A stretch of DNA of 64,000 nucleotides, from contig NZ_RJUF01000173.1 of assembly GCF_024343775.1 (NCBI RefSeq), positions 124,001-188,000 of the forward strand, written 5' to 3'. Below, piece after piece: positions 51,604-60,836 of the stretch; within the stretch, counting starts at the first letter, position 1; each line of letters opens with the position of its first letter. This stretch comes from Lacihabitans soyangensis. GTDB taxonomy: Bacteria; Bacteroidota; Bacteroidia; Cytophagales; Spirosomataceae. Both the position numbers and the translations under genes were made by a program. The notes below the pieces were generated by a model. The model had not been told where the DNA came from. It searched no databases and was given only the letters and a program-made list of their open reading frames with translations.

Positions 51604-52159
51604 AAACTCCTCTAATATTTCTGTTTTTATCGACCAATACAAACGCCCCGCTGTGTACAAATCCGCCCTCGTCCACGGCCTCTTTGTCTTCCATGGCCGA
51701 TACCATGTACGATTTCTGAGCTATTTCGTAGATTTTCTCCTGCTCGCCTGTTACAAACTGCCATTGATTGGTGTTTACGCCTAGTTTCTCTTTGTAGGCT
51801 TTCAATACCACCACCGAATCATGACGAGGATCAATGGTGTGAGACAGGATACCCAATTCAGGATTGTCCTTGAATTTCTCGTAGATTCTGAGCATTTGGG
51901 TTTTCATAACCGGACAAATGGTCGGGCATGACGTAAAAAAGAAGTCCGCAATATATATTTTGCCTTTAAAAGCCTCTTGGGTGAGCGTATCACCGTCTTG
52001 ATTCACAAATTTAAAATCAGGAATGGTGTGAAAAACCGAGTCACCTTTTTCGTTGACATCGTGTTGACCAATGTAGGGCAATTTACGGTTGGAGTCTCGG
52101 CAACTCCAGATGGCTAATGACCAGAAAATAAGTAATCCAAATATTGAAAATCTTTTCAT
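51536..52159 (-). CDS. SCO1/SenC family copper chaperone
   Basis: The protein has 207 residues with a lipoprotein signal (AIWSC, Cys20). The thioredoxin-like fold has the copper motif CPTIC (Cys78 and Cys82) in FFFTSCPTICPVM, and the third ligand, His, in FVHSGAFVLVDKN. SHTIDPRHDS is the family's conserved loop. It delivers copper to the CuA site of cytochrome oxidase, or reduces its cysteines. The 3' end overlaps the cytochrome c gene. A perfect 8-bp hairpin lies upstream between it and the lipoprotein gene. Confidence 0.94.
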   Translation of the reverse strand: MKRFSIFGLLIFWSLAIWSCRDSNRKLPYIGQHDVNEKGDSVFHTIPDFKFVNQDGDTLTQEAFKGKIYIADFFFTSCPTICPVMKTQMLRIYEKFKDNPELGILSHTIDPRHDSVVVLKAYKEKLGVNTNQWQFVTGEQEKIYEIAQKSYMVSAMEDKEAVDEGGFVHSGAFVLVDKNRNIRGVYDGTKEKEVNRLIKDIELLLQK

Positions 52160-52184
52160 TTTGCATGTGTAACCTCACCCCTTA

Positions 52185-52203
52185 CCCTCTCCATCGGAGA
52201 GGG
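52185..52203. repeat. CCCTCTCC-atc-GGAGAGGG hairpin (REP-like)
   Basis: A perfect 8-bp stem with a 3-base loop lies in the 65-base gap between the helical lipoprotein gene and the SCO gene, preceded by CCTCACCCCTTA. Elements of this form occur between genes in many bacteria. There is no T run, so it may modulate message stability or partially stop transcription. Confidence 0.7.
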
Positions 52204-52224
52204 ATGCGGATTATAAATAAAATC

Positions 52225-52635
52225 TTATTTGTGTTCCTCCGTGAACTTTTTGGCCGCCGCTATCGCCGTTTCGGTGTCTGTTGTAAGCTTCTTAACTTCA
52301 ACTTCTAGCTCGGTGTAAAGTTTAAGTTTTTCGTTCTTATCTTTCACTTCGTTCATGGCCACGCCAAAGTTTTTCATCCATTCGTACATATCATCTTCGG
52401 CTTTTTGCAAATCTGTTGAAAGTTTAAGTGCCACAGCTTTGTCTGCTTCAGATGCTTTTTCAGCAGCGGCCATCAAATCCTTTTTGATGTCAGCAATGGC
52501 CATGGTTTTGGGCATCACTTCATCGTGGCCTTTCATCAAAACCGTATTTAGTTTTTCTATTTCACCATCTATTTTGTTGCCACAGGCCATTGTAAAGCCG
52601 ATCAAAAGAGCAAAAATCAAATTTGAGAATTTCAT
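52225..52635 (-). CDS. Small helical lipoprotein of unknown function
   Basis: The protein has 136 residues with a lipoprotein signal (FTMAC, Cys18). The mature part is almost entirely charged alpha-helix (GEIEKLNTVLMKGHDEVMPK, DKAVALKLSTDLQKAEDDMY, LEVEVKKLTTDTETAIAAAK), probably a helical bundle or coiled coil. Similar short lipoproteins accompany SCO and cytochrome genes in Bacteroidota, but no function was recognised. It is seven bases downstream of recN and could share its transcript. Confidence 0.75.
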   Translation of the reverse strand: MKFSNLIFALLIGFTMACGNKIDGEIEKLNTVLMKGHDEVMPKTMAIADIKKDLMAAAEKASEADKAVALKLSTDLQKAEDDMYEWMKNFGVAMNEVKDKNEKLKLYTELEVEVKKLTTDTETAIAAAKKFTEEHK

Positions 52636-52642
52636 ATTGTTT

Positions 52643-54301
52643 TTAGTTATTGTTTTCTAACATTTCTATGGCACTTCTGATGGCACTTTCAGAAGGATTC
52701 TGACCGCCAATCATTTTGGCCACTTCTATAATTCGCTCATCGGCCTCGAGTTTTCGCATCAAACTCACCGTTTTGGTGTCAGAATTGTCTTTGTACACAT
52801 AAAAGTGCGTTTGCCCTTTTCCTGCAATTTGGTGCAAGTGCGTAATGGCAATCACTTGAAGTTTCGATGACATTTCGGTGAGCATTTTACCCACTTTAAT
52901 GGCCACTTCGCCTGATATACCCGTATCTATTTCATCAAAAATGATAGTTGGCAGTGATTTTTTCTCCGCCAAAACATATTTCAGACTCAACATCACCCTC
53001 GAAAACTCTCCTCCTGAGGCCACATCTTTAAGCGGTTTTGGAGTTGAGCCTTTGTTGGCCGAGAATTCAAAAATCAAATCATCAATACCATCCGATGCAA
53101 AGGCCTTTTCTTTTGTACCAATCAGCAATCTCGCATCAGGCATTCCGAGCTCGGCCAATAGCCCTTGGATTTTATCCACCAATGGCTGAATCACTTTCTT
53201 TCTACTTTCTGAAAGGGCCGTGGCATGTTTTTGTGTTTCGGCAAATAGCTTTTCTTTGTTTTTTTGTAAAACCTCCAGTTCTTCTCCAAGATTGACAACT
53301 TTACTCACCTTTTGTTGCAAATCCTCTCTGATTTCGATGAGTTCAGTGATACTTTTCACCGCATGTTTTTGTTGCAAACGAAAAATGGCGTTGAGTCTAT
53401 CTCGCAAAAAAACGACTTTTTCATCGTCGGTTTCAACCTTGGAATCCTCTGATTCTATTTCGTTGGAAATGTCTTGGAGCTCAATCAAACTGCTATTTAT
53501 ACGCTCTTTTAATGCCGCATATTTCTCGGAAATTCCGCTGATACTACCCAAGGCAACATTGGCGTCTTTCAGTAAACCAAGCACCGAAAGGTCCGCATTA
53601 TTAAGATATTCATAAGCAAAACCGAGTTTTCGTTTTACCTCCTCTGCGTTTTCCAAAATCATCAATTCTTCCTCCAATTCAGCTTGCTCCTCTCCTACCA
53701 ATTTGGCAACGATTAATTCGTCCAAAAGAAATTTGTTATAATCAAATTCCTTTTTGAGGCTGTCAGCATCGCTTTGTAATACTGCTAAAGCCTTTTCGGC
53801 AGACTTGAATGCTTTGTAAGACACCAGATACTTTTCCGAAAGAGCTTGATTTCCAGCAAAAGCATCTACCAAGGCCAGTTGATAGGCATTGGTATTGAGC
53901 AAAAGGGTATCGTGCTGCGAGTGAATATCCATCAGATAAACACCCAAAGTCTTCAGAACATCCAAGGTAACTGGCGTGTCGTTGACAAAAGCTCGCGACT
54001 TGCCATTGGGAGAAATTTCACGGCGGATAAGGCACGAGGGCTCGTAATCTAGTTCCAAGTCCTCAAAAAAAGCTTGCAGGTCAAGTTTTGAGATATCAAA
54101 ATTACCTTCTACAACACATTTCTCGTTTTCGTCAAACAATGCTTTGGTGTCGGCTCTGTTTCCCATAAGTAGACCCATGGCTCCCAACATGATGGACTTA
54201 CCAGCACCGGTTTCTCCAGTAATGATATTCAGGCCAGCTTCAGGTTGAATTTCCAGATGCTTGATGAGGGCGTAGTTCTTTATGAGAAGACTTGTAAGCA
54301 T
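52643..54301 (-). CDS. recN: DNA repair protein RecN
   Basis: The protein has 552 residues, the normal RecN length. The N-terminal ATPase half has the Walker A motif GETGAGKS and RREISPNGKSRAFVND. A long coiled coil (about 160-380) separates it from the C-terminal half with the ABC signature ASGGEFSRVMLSLKYVL, Walker B TIIFDEIDTGISGEVA and ITHLHQIAG. This SMC-like cytoplasmic protein acts at double-strand breaks. Its small lipoprotein neighbour follows closely. Confidence 0.97.
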   Translation of the reverse strand: MLTSLLIKNYALIKHLEIQPEAGLNIITGETGAGKSIMLGAMGLLMGNRADTKALFDENEKCVVEGNFDISKLDLQAFFEDLELDYEPSCLIRREISPNGKSRAFVNDTPVTLDVLKTLGVYLMDIHSQHDTLLLNTNAYQLALVDAFAGNQALSEKYLVSYKAFKSAEKALAVLQSDADSLKKEFDYNKFLLDELIVAKLVGEEQAELEEELMILENAEEVKRKLGFAYEYLNNADLSVLGLLKDANVALGSISGISEKYAALKERINSSLIELQDISNEIESEDSKVETDDEKVVFLRDRLNAIFRLQQKHAVKSITELIEIREDLQQKVSKVVNLGEELEVLQKNKEKLFAETQKHATALSESRKKVIQPLVDKIQGLLAELGMPDARLLIGTKEKAFASDGIDDLIFEFSANKGSTPKPLKDVASGGEFSRVMLSLKYVLAEKKSLPTIIFDEIDTGISGEVAIKVGKMLTEMSSKLQVIAITHLHQIAGKGQTHFYVYKDNSDTKTVSLMRKLEADERIIEVAKMIGGQNPSESAIRSAIEMLENNN

Positions 54302-54721
54302 TTAAAAGAAATGATTTCAGCAAAATTAAAGATAGATTCGGTAGGAAGCAAAAAGCATTCGATAAAGAAGTGAAATGAGTTATAAACAAGCTCTAAAAAA
54401 AAGGTTTAGAAAATAAATAAACCTTAAACTTTATAGCAACATAACCGAGCTTGCTATACTGCAATAAATACTAATGTTCCTAATAATTTCTGTGCAGTCC
54501 GTTGAAAAAAATCGGGTACACTAATCTCAACTAAAACTCAAATGCAAAACCGTTTTTTTCAGAGGATCATTTCGGACCGCCGATGCGGCACAGAAAGTGT
54601 TTTTTTTGACGGTTGGCCGCTGCCATTCTTTTTTTTCAAACGGTGCGACGAATCGCAAAAAGAATGCCCGCCTGGCACGGCACACAAAGTATCATAGACG
54701 CACTTAATCGAAAAATCCAAC
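54302..54721. other. Intergenic stretch without a recognised gene
   Basis: The 420 bases upstream of recN contain no convincing gene. A G+C-richer island at about 54570-54690 (TTCGGACCGCCGATGCGGCA, then GGTTGGCCGCTGCC and CGCCTGGCACGGCACAC) differs from its A/T-rich surroundings and has several T runs. It could be a remnant or an RNA, but nothing specific was identified. Confidence 0.3.
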
Positions 54722-54889
54722 AAAAAAAGCATCGTTCAATGTGACGATGCTTTTTGCAATAAACCTTAACCTTAAACTATGAAAAAAAACTACCTCTCGG
54801 TATATCTTTATTTGAGTGCCGTGTTTCGAGTTTTGAGACCACGGATTCAAAAATATAATCTTTTCTGAATTTCATTTTTTAAAGTTTGG
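54722..54889 (+). repeat. Tandem intergenic repeat, unit 1
   Basis: The unit opens with a terminator-like hairpin (AGCATCGT, loop TCAATGTG, ACGATGCT, then TTTT) and continues with GCAATAAACCTTAACCTTAA ACTATG. It then carries a segment holding a second hairpin (CCGTG with CACGG). A 29-codon frame runs from ATG 54779 to TGA 54868 (MKKNYLSVYLYLSAVFRV then LRPRIQKYNLF). The unit recurs 168 bases later. Confidence 0.75.
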
Positions 54890-55051
54890 AAAAAAAGCAT
54901 CGCCCAAATCGTCGATGCTTTTCTGTAATAAACCTTAACCTTAAACTATGAAAAAAAACTACCTCTCGGTATATCTTTATTTGAGTGCCGTGTTTCGAGT
55001 ACACGGATTCAAAAATTTAATCTTTTCCGAATTTCATGTTCTAGAGTTTGG
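54890..55051 (+). repeat. Tandem intergenic repeat, unit 2
   Basis: The same order is seen as in unit 1: hairpin AAAAGCATCG / CGATGCTTTT with a changed loop, then AATAAACCTTAACCTTAAAC and an ATG at 54948. About 70 bases from there are identical to unit 1. The CCGTGT / ACACGG hairpin is shorter here because the loop has lost about six bases. The encoded frame shares its first 18 residues with unit 1 and then diverges. Confidence 0.75.
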
Positions 55052-55133
55052 AAAAAAAGCATCACTCAATTCGGCAATGCTTTTTGCAATAAACCTTAAC
55101 CCTAAACTATGAAAAAAAATATCTTTGTCTTTC
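55052..55133 (+). repeat. Tandem intergenic repeat, unit 3 (truncated)
   Basis: A third hairpin (GCAT...ATGC, T run) and TTGCAATAAACCTTAACCC lead to an ATG at 55109, after which the sequence leaves the repeat and runs into the 3' end of the facing OmpA-family gene. On the minus strand the A/T-flanked hairpin may end that gene's transcript. Confidence 0.65.
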
Positions 55134-57461
55134 TTATTTTCTGGCACCTAAATATTCTTTAACAGCCAAAATCTTAAACTCTGTTCGGCGGTTTTGCTGA
55201 TGTTCGCTTTCTGAGCATTTCGCTGAATCATCACATTCGTTCACCAACTCACTCTCACCATATCCTTGTGCAGTTAACCTGCTTGGACTTATATCTTTTT
55301 TGATCAAATAATCTACCACCGATTTGGCTCTTGCCGCTGATAATCTGAGGTTATAGTCTTCACTAGCTCTGCTATCCGTATGCGACCTAATTTCTATCTG
55401 AATGTCTGGATATTTCTTCAAAATCGGAATCACTTTGTTGTCAAGTTCCTTTTTTGCATCGGCTCTAATCTCCGATTTATCCAAGTCGTAATAGATATTA
55501 TCTAATCTAAATATATCACCTTCACCAATCATGCCAAAGTTTTGTTCTACCGAAATATTTTTCTTAGAATTTTTAATTTTTCCAATACTTTCGGTATTCT
55601 TGGCATAATTATCCTTCACTGCAGTCACACTGTATTTGCCGTCACGGTCTGGTTGAAAGGCATATCTTCCATCAACTCCAGTGATTACAGTCTCTAAACT
55701 TCCATCACGCTCGTTTTCAAGCGTTACTGTGGCCCCAGCTATTGGTCTTTGGTCCACTTCTGATACTATTCTACCACGCACCATAGGACGCCTCGAGGGT
55801 TCAAGATAAAGCTTAAGTTGTTGTCTTTTTGAATGTGACGTAGACATCGTACCATAAGTAATTGTACCCACCTCATATCCATCTTTGAATGCCCAAAACT
55901 CAAAATCGGATCCACTTTCCAAACATAAAGAAGCTTGTCCTTGTGAGTTGGTAATGTAACGTTTCTTGTTTACGCCATTTTTTACCAACCTGAGCTCTGT
56001 ATCGGCTAAGGGTTGATTGGTATGTTCGTCCATCACAATAATATTCAGAGAGTTACAACCTTTTGTAAACGAATAAATATTATCATCGGAATATCCTTTT
56101 CTTCGGTTTGAGCTGAAGTAGCCCTGACTTCTTTCAGAATCAGTTATCAAACCAAAATCGTCTTTGGTAGAGTTTATCGGAGCCCCAAGATTTTCTACTT
56201 CTCCAAAAGGCAGACCATTTCTGAATTCCACATAAAACATATCTAAACCTCCCAAACCAGCATGGCCATCAGAGGCGAAATAGAAATTGCCAGCCTCGTC
56301 TACAAACGGAAACATTTCGCTTCCCTCGGTATTTACTTCTCTACCAAGGTTCACTGGAGAACCCCAGCTGCCGTCGCGGTAATCTACCACATAGATATCG
56401 GTACCACCAAAACCACCGGGCATGTCTGAAACGAAATACATTTTACGGTTGTCTGGCGATAGAGCTGGGTGTCCCGTGGAATACTCGTCAGAGTTAAAAG
56501 GCAATTCTTTTATATCCGTCCATTTGTTACCCTTTTTGGTGGCTGTATAAAGCTTCAGCATGTTTATTCCTTTATCGCTTTTGCGTGCCTTGCCTTTGTT
56601 GTAATTGTTTCTGGTAAAAACTATTTTCTTATAATCCTTAAAAAAAGTAACCGGCCCTTCGTGATATTTTGAATTAATCGATTTACTAAATTCGTCAATT
56701 TCTGGCTCTTCAATATCCTCAAAATTGTCATTGCCTTGCACTTTATTTGGCTTGATGGATTTTCCGCTTGAACCCAAACTTGCTTGAGCTGCTTCAACAC
56801 TTTGGCGTATTTCTTTACGAAGCGACATGGTATCGGAAAAAAGAAATAGATCTAAAAAAGGGGTTTCGTTTTGATTAAAAACTCTTTTAATACCAGAACC
56901 CTCGTTTCTGGCTGACACAAACACCAGACCGTTCTCATAATACATTGGGCTAAAGTCTGAGTATTTGGAGTTGAGTGGGTAAACGAAATCAACATTATAA
57001 AGTGCGGAATCTTTGTAGAAAGTAGAGTTATCCATGTAAGCCACAGTAAATTTACGGCCTCTCAGGTCCTCCTTTTGTTGTTCACCGTAACGGCTGTACA
57101 TTTTTTGAGACTCGCGATACTTGCCGTTATTGGCCAATGCTTGAGCATAAAACAAAAACTGTTCGCTGTCCAAGCCCTCTTCGTGGTCTTTGAACAAATC
57201 CTTGTAAACCCGCTCAGCATTTTTGGTGTCCTGTAGTTTTCTGTAACAAAAAGCCAATTTTATCAATGCTTCCTTTTGTTGGTCTTTTTTGTTATCGCCA
57301 CTGCGGAGAAAAGCCTCGTAATTACGTACAGCTTGAGGGTACGACATCCTATCAAATTCGGCGTTGGCGGCTTTAAGCTTGGCAGATTGGGCCTTTATCC
57401 CAAAACCTATTAAGCTAAAGAATATCACAAAGGTGACTTTTGTTTTTAAATTGGACAGCAT
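55134..57461 (-). CDS. OmpA-family protein with TPR, propeller and regulatory-like domains (PorE-like)
   Basis: The protein has 775 residues with a signal peptide (GFGIKAQ). The domain order is: TPR-like helices (about 25-140); a PD40-type propeller (about 165-460: GHPALSPDNRKMYFVSDMPG, FYFASDGHAGLGGLDMFYV); carboxypeptidase-regulatory-like domains (about 470-640: GRIVSEVDQRPIAGATVTLE); and a C-terminal OmpA domain (about 660-775: IYYDLDKSEIRADAKKELDN, IRSHTDSRASEDYNLRLSAA) that binds peptidoglycan. This is the architecture of PorE of the type IX secretion system, but many Bacteroidota have several such paralogues and there is no lipobox here. A role in anchoring envelope machinery is inferred. 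Confidence 0.88.
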   Translation of the reverse strand: MLSNLKTKVTFVIFFSLIGFGIKAQSAKLKAANAEFDRMSYPQAVRNYEAFLRSGDNKKDQQKEALIKLAFCYRKLQDTKNAERVYKDLFKDHEEGLDSEQFLFYAQALANNGKYRESQKMYSRYGEQQKEDLRGRKFTVAYMDNSTFYKDSALYNVDFVYPLNSKYSDFSPMYYENGLVFVSARNEGSGIKRVFNQNETPFLDLFLFSDTMSLRKEIRQSVEAAQASLGSSGKSIKPNKVQGNDNFEDIEEPEIDEFSKSINSKYHEGPVTFFKDYKKIVFTRNNYNKGKARKSDKGINMLKLYTATKKGNKWTDIKELPFNSDEYSTGHPALSPDNRKMYFVSDMPGGFGGTDIYVVDYRDGSWGSPVNLGREVNTEGSEMFPFVDEAGNFYFASDGHAGLGGLDMFYVEFRNGLPFGEVENLGAPINSTKDDFGLITDSERSQGYFSSNRRKGYSDDNIYSFTKGCNSLNIIVMDEHTNQPLADTELRLVKNGVNKKRYITNSQGQASLCLESGSDFEFWAFKDGYEVGTITYGTMSTSHSKRQQLKLYLEPSRRPMVRGRIVSEVDQRPIAGATVTLENERDGSLETVITGVDGRYAFQPDRDGKYSVTAVKDNYAKNTESIGKIKNSKKNISVEQNFGMIGEGDIFRLDNIYYDLDKSEIRADAKKELDNKVIPILKKYPDIQIEIRSHTDSRASEDYNLRLSAARAKSVVDYLIKKDISPSRLTAQGYGESELVNECDDSAKCSESEHQQNRRTEFKILAVKEYLGARK

Positions 57462-57579
57462 CGGATTAAGCGTTTAATTTACTAGGAAATGCCTAAACAT
57501 TTACAAAGCAATGTCAAATGCCGTGCCAAAAGACACTTTCTCTTTGAAAACAAACTATAATAAATTGATTTAAAGACAC

Positions 57580-58896
57580 TTAAATATCCAAAAAACTTAC
57601 CTTGAGCATGTTTTTAGTGGCGGAAGTGAGTTTGTAACGGTCATCTGTACGAAGGCCTACAAGCCAGAGAAGCTGGTTTTTATCTGTCAAAACAAGTTGA
57701 TTTTTTTTCTGTGGAGCATCTATTTTGGCATCAATCAAGAAGTCAGAAACCAGTTTTTTACCCTCCATCCCGAAGGGCTGAAATTTATCTCCATGCTGCC
57801 AAACACGCAAGGTGAGCGGCCATTGTATTAGGTCAAAATCGAAAAAAGCTTGTTCGATTTTTCGAATATCCATAATACTTGGAAAGTCTTTCGTTTCTTT
57901 AATCTGAATTTTTCTGCTGCCTATTTCATAAACACCGGGAGATTGAAATTCAAATATTTCGGAGGCGTCCTCCACGTTTTTTTCCAAAAACCACTCTCCA
58001 CGACCGACGGTAATTGTATGGCTTGCAGAGGTGATTTTTTTACCTGTCAAAGCAATCTTTACCAAATCCTCAACGTCCTGAAAATTAAACCCATAAGGCT
58101 TCAAAAACTCCTCCAAAACCAATGAGAATCCAGCACTGTTTTTCCATTTTTCTGATGGAATTTTGATAACCTCACCAAAGTCAATGGTCTGCTCAAAGGC
58201 TTGTAGTTTTTCTTCGAAAATTTCATTCAAAGCCGTAAAACGCTGAAAATTATTCTGGGCTGTATTTTCCATTCCTGGATTTATTTCTTTCAAAACCGGG
58301 ATGACTTGGTGCCTGATTTTATTACGTTGATAGTCATTGGTTTGATTAGAGGCATCCTCCCGCCAAGTCAGATTTTGGTCTGCCAAATATTTCATAATCT
58401 TGCTTACGCCCGCAAACAAAAGTGGCCTAATCACGCCGTCTTTTTTGAGCGGAATAGATTTTAAGCCTTTCGGGCCTGTGCCTTTGGTAATATTGAGGTA
58501 AAGCGTCTCTATTTTATCGTCGAGATTGTGTGCTGTAGCCAAAAAATCGAATTTATTTTCCGCCATAATCTCCTTAAACCAGGTGTATCTTAGCTCACGA
58601 GCGGCCATTTGGGTAGAAACACCCCAATCTTTGGTGACTTGTTTGGTGTCGGTTTTTGTAGAAAAAAAAGGGATGTTCTTTTCTTCGCAAAACCGTCGAA
58701 CAAATTCTTCATCACCATCAGAAGCTTGTCCACGCAGCCCGAAATTATAATGTGCCGCCGAAATGTTAAACTTGGCTTCCCAGAAAAGTTGTAGTAGTGC
58801 CATGGAGTCTTTGCCTCCGCTCACCGCTACCAGGATTTTGTCGGTGGTGGCACAAAGCTGATTTTTGTTAATAAACTCTAAAAACTCCTCTAGCAT
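57580..58896 (-). CDS. tilS: tRNA(Ile)-lysidine synthetase
   Basis: The protein has 438 residues. The N-terminal PP-loop domain has VAVSGGKDSMALL (ATP binding), AHYNFGLRG and TAHNLDDKIETLYLNI. The C-terminal domains include FQPFGMEGKKLVSDFLIDAK, characteristic of the long TilS form. The enzyme converts C34 of tRNA-Ile(CAU) to lysidine so that AUA is read correctly; it is essential in nearly all bacteria. It is divergent from the OstA-like gene with only 46 bases between the starts. Confidence 0.96.
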   Translation of the reverse strand: MLEEFLEFINKNQLCATTDKILVAVSGGKDSMALLQLFWEAKFNISAAHYNFGLRGQASDGDEEFVRRFCEEKNIPFFSTKTDTKQVTKDWGVSTQMAARELRYTWFKEIMAENKFDFLATAHNLDDKIETLYLNITKGTGPKGLKSIPLKKDGVIRPLLFAGVSKIMKYLADQNLTWREDASNQTNDYQRNKIRHQVIPVLKEINPGMENTAQNNFQRFTALNEIFEEKLQAFEQTIDFGEVIKIPSEKWKNSAGFSLVLEEFLKPYGFNFQDVEDLVKIALTGKKITSASHTITVGRGEWFLEKNVEDASEIFEFQSPGVYEIGSRKIQIKETKDFPSIMDIRKIEQAFFDFDLIQWPLTLRVWQHGDKFQPFGMEGKKLVSDFLIDAKIDAPQKKNQLVLTDKNQLLWLVGLRTDDRYKLTSATKNMLKVSFLDI

Positions 58897-58942
58897 CCAA
58901 TATTGCGAATAATCATTAACAAAAATACGTTAATTTTGCTGT

Positions 58943-60736
58943 ATGAATCACAAAACCTCGTATTCTTTGAGAGAAAAAGCATCATTTTTCACCATTTTGG
59001 GTTTACTTATTTTGGCAAATTCGGCACAGATTTTTGCACAAAAGCCTTTGAACCCCATCAAAGATAATGGCCCCAAAAGCATGATAGAACTCGTAAGAGC
59101 CGATAGTTTGGTTGGAGAAAATAGCCTTTCTCGTACGCAAACTTTCCTCGGAAATGTGATTTTTATTCACCGAGGCGTAAAACTGGGTTGTCAGAAAGCC
59201 ATTCATAATCAATCCTCCAATTTCATTGAGGCTTACGGCAAAATTGTGATTAATCAAGGCGATACCTTGACCATTGTGGGAGATACCCTCCTTTACGACG
59301 GTAATCTGCGATTTGCCAAAGTTTACGGCAAACAAGTGATTCTTCGAGACAAAAAAGTAACGCTCCGAACCACTAAAATGCACTACGATCTCAACCGTGA
59401 TCAAGCCTATTATCCCGTTCCTGGAGTTCTGAACCAAGATTCCAGCCGATTGAGCTCAAAAGAAGGCTATTACAACACGAAAACCAAGTATTTTAGATAC
59501 ATTGGAGATGTCGAAATCCTAAATCCCAACTACACCCTTTGCACGGACTCGCTCGACTACGACACTTATACCAAACAAGCTATTTTTAAGACCTTTACGA
59601 CCATAAAAAGCAAAAATGGCGACTTGTCAGCATACAAAGGTAGGTATAATATCAAAACTAAAGTTTCGGCGTTTCAGGGTAGAGCCAAAGTAACCAATGC
59701 TGATTACAGTTTGGAAGGCGATACTTTGCAGTTTGACAACACCAAAGGCTCAGGAAATGCAGACGGGAACGTGGTTTTTGTGTCATTCAAAGACAGTTTG
59801 GTGGTAGTTGGAGAAAAAGGGCTGCGGTTTGGAGAAACTGGGCTTACCAAAATCATAGGCAATACCATAAGTCAGCGTGTGTCTCAAAAAGACACCTTGC
59901 TTATAGCTTCAGATACTTTGTGGGTATTTGAAAAACCAAAAAATAAACCTTCCGACACTTTAAGTCTCGCAAAAAAGGTAATAACCAAAGACTCTTCTGG
60001 AACGGTTGAAGTGAAGAACCCGATATTGGAAAAGAAAAAAGCCAAACTGGTGCCTTTAGAAAATACTGAAATAAAGGCAGTTACACCAACTGACACCACT
60101 AGTAAAAATACCACCCCAACCAGCAAGGACATAGAAAAAATCATTGCGGACGGCAAGGTGGAAGTTTACAGAACTGATTTTCAAAGCCTTAGCGATTCTT
60201 TGGTTTACAATCTCAAAGACTCGCTCATTCACTTTTACACAAAACCCATCATCTGGAACCAAGAAAACCAGCTGGAAGCCGATACGATTGTAATCACCCT
60301 GAAAAACAATAGACTCAAATTAATGCAGCTAGTACAGAATAGCTTTGTGGTCGAGGTTGATACCATCCGAAATTTCAACCAAATAAAAGGACGAAAAATC
60401 GATGCTATTTTTGACGAAAAATCGGTTCTTCAAACCATAAAAGTAGAGGGCAATGGCGAATCGAAGTATTTTGCCTTGGACGAAAAAAACCGAATAATTG
60501 GCTTAAATACAGTTCAATGCTCGAGTATGCAGTTTTACTTTAAGGATAAAAAAATAAAAAGTATAGTTTTCAGAGGTAATCCAGAGTCTACACTGATTCC
60601 ACCAAAAGAAATTATCACCGCTGACATGAAACTGGATCGATTCGAATGGAAAGCAAATAAAAAACCCACCAAAGAATCTATTTTTGCCAAAAAATTCGGA
60701 AACCTTATCAGAAATACCAAAATGATGGTCATGTGA
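58943..60736 (+). CDS. OstA/LptA-like LPS transport protein
   Basis: The protein has 597 residues with an N-terminal signal or anchor (ILGLLILANSAQIFAQ). The first half is an OstA/LptA-like beta-jellyroll with repeated strands (FLGNVIFIHRGVKLGCQKAI, YGKIVINQGDTLTIVGDTLL, FKTFTTIKSKNGDLSAYKGR). A Thr/Lys-rich linker (about 350-400) is followed by a second set of strands (IADGKVEVYRTDFQSLSDSL). Such proteins form or extend the periplasmic bridge that carries LPS. Functional connection with lptC elsewhere in this window is likely, although the genes are not adjacent. Confidence 0.88.
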   Translation: MNHKTSYSLREKASFFTILGLLILANSAQIFAQKPLNPIKDNGPKSMIELVRADSLVGENSLSRTQTFLGNVIFIHRGVKLGCQKAIHNQSSNFIEAYGKIVINQGDTLTIVGDTLLYDGNLRFAKVYGKQVILRDKKVTLRTTKMHYDLNRDQAYYPVPGVLNQDSSRLSSKEGYYNTKTKYFRYIGDVEILNPNYTLCTDSLDYDTYTKQAIFKTFTTIKSKNGDLSAYKGRYNIKTKVSAFQGRAKVTNADYSLEGDTLQFDNTKGSGNADGNVVFVSFKDSLVVVGEKGLRFGETGLTKIIGNTISQRVSQKDTLLIASDTLWVFEKPKNKPSDTLSLAKKVITKDSSGTVEVKNPILEKKKAKLVPLENTEIKAVTPTDTTSKNTTPTSKDIEKIIADGKVEVYRTDFQSLSDSLVYNLKDSLIHFYTKPIIWNQENQLEADTIVITLKNNRLKLMQLVQNSFVVEVDTIRNFNQIKGRKIDAIFDEKSVLQTIKVEGNGESKYFALDEKNRIIGLNTVQCSSMQFYFKDKKIKSIVFRGNPESTLIPPKEIITADMKLDRFEWKANKKPTKESIFAKKFGNLIRNTKMMVM

Positions 60737-60836
60737 GTTGGTACTAGCAACTTACTTTCTAAGTCTAAAGAAAAAATACTAAACTAACGGAAGCCCAAGG
60801 GAATTTCTAATCTGTTACATTAATATTCAAAACCTT

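Noticed and set aside
54779-54868. Calling the 29-codon frame in repeat unit 1 a confirmed gene
   Set aside because: Only the first 18 codons are shared by the next unit and the ends differ; a structured RNA explains the conservation equally well, so it is described only within the repeat.
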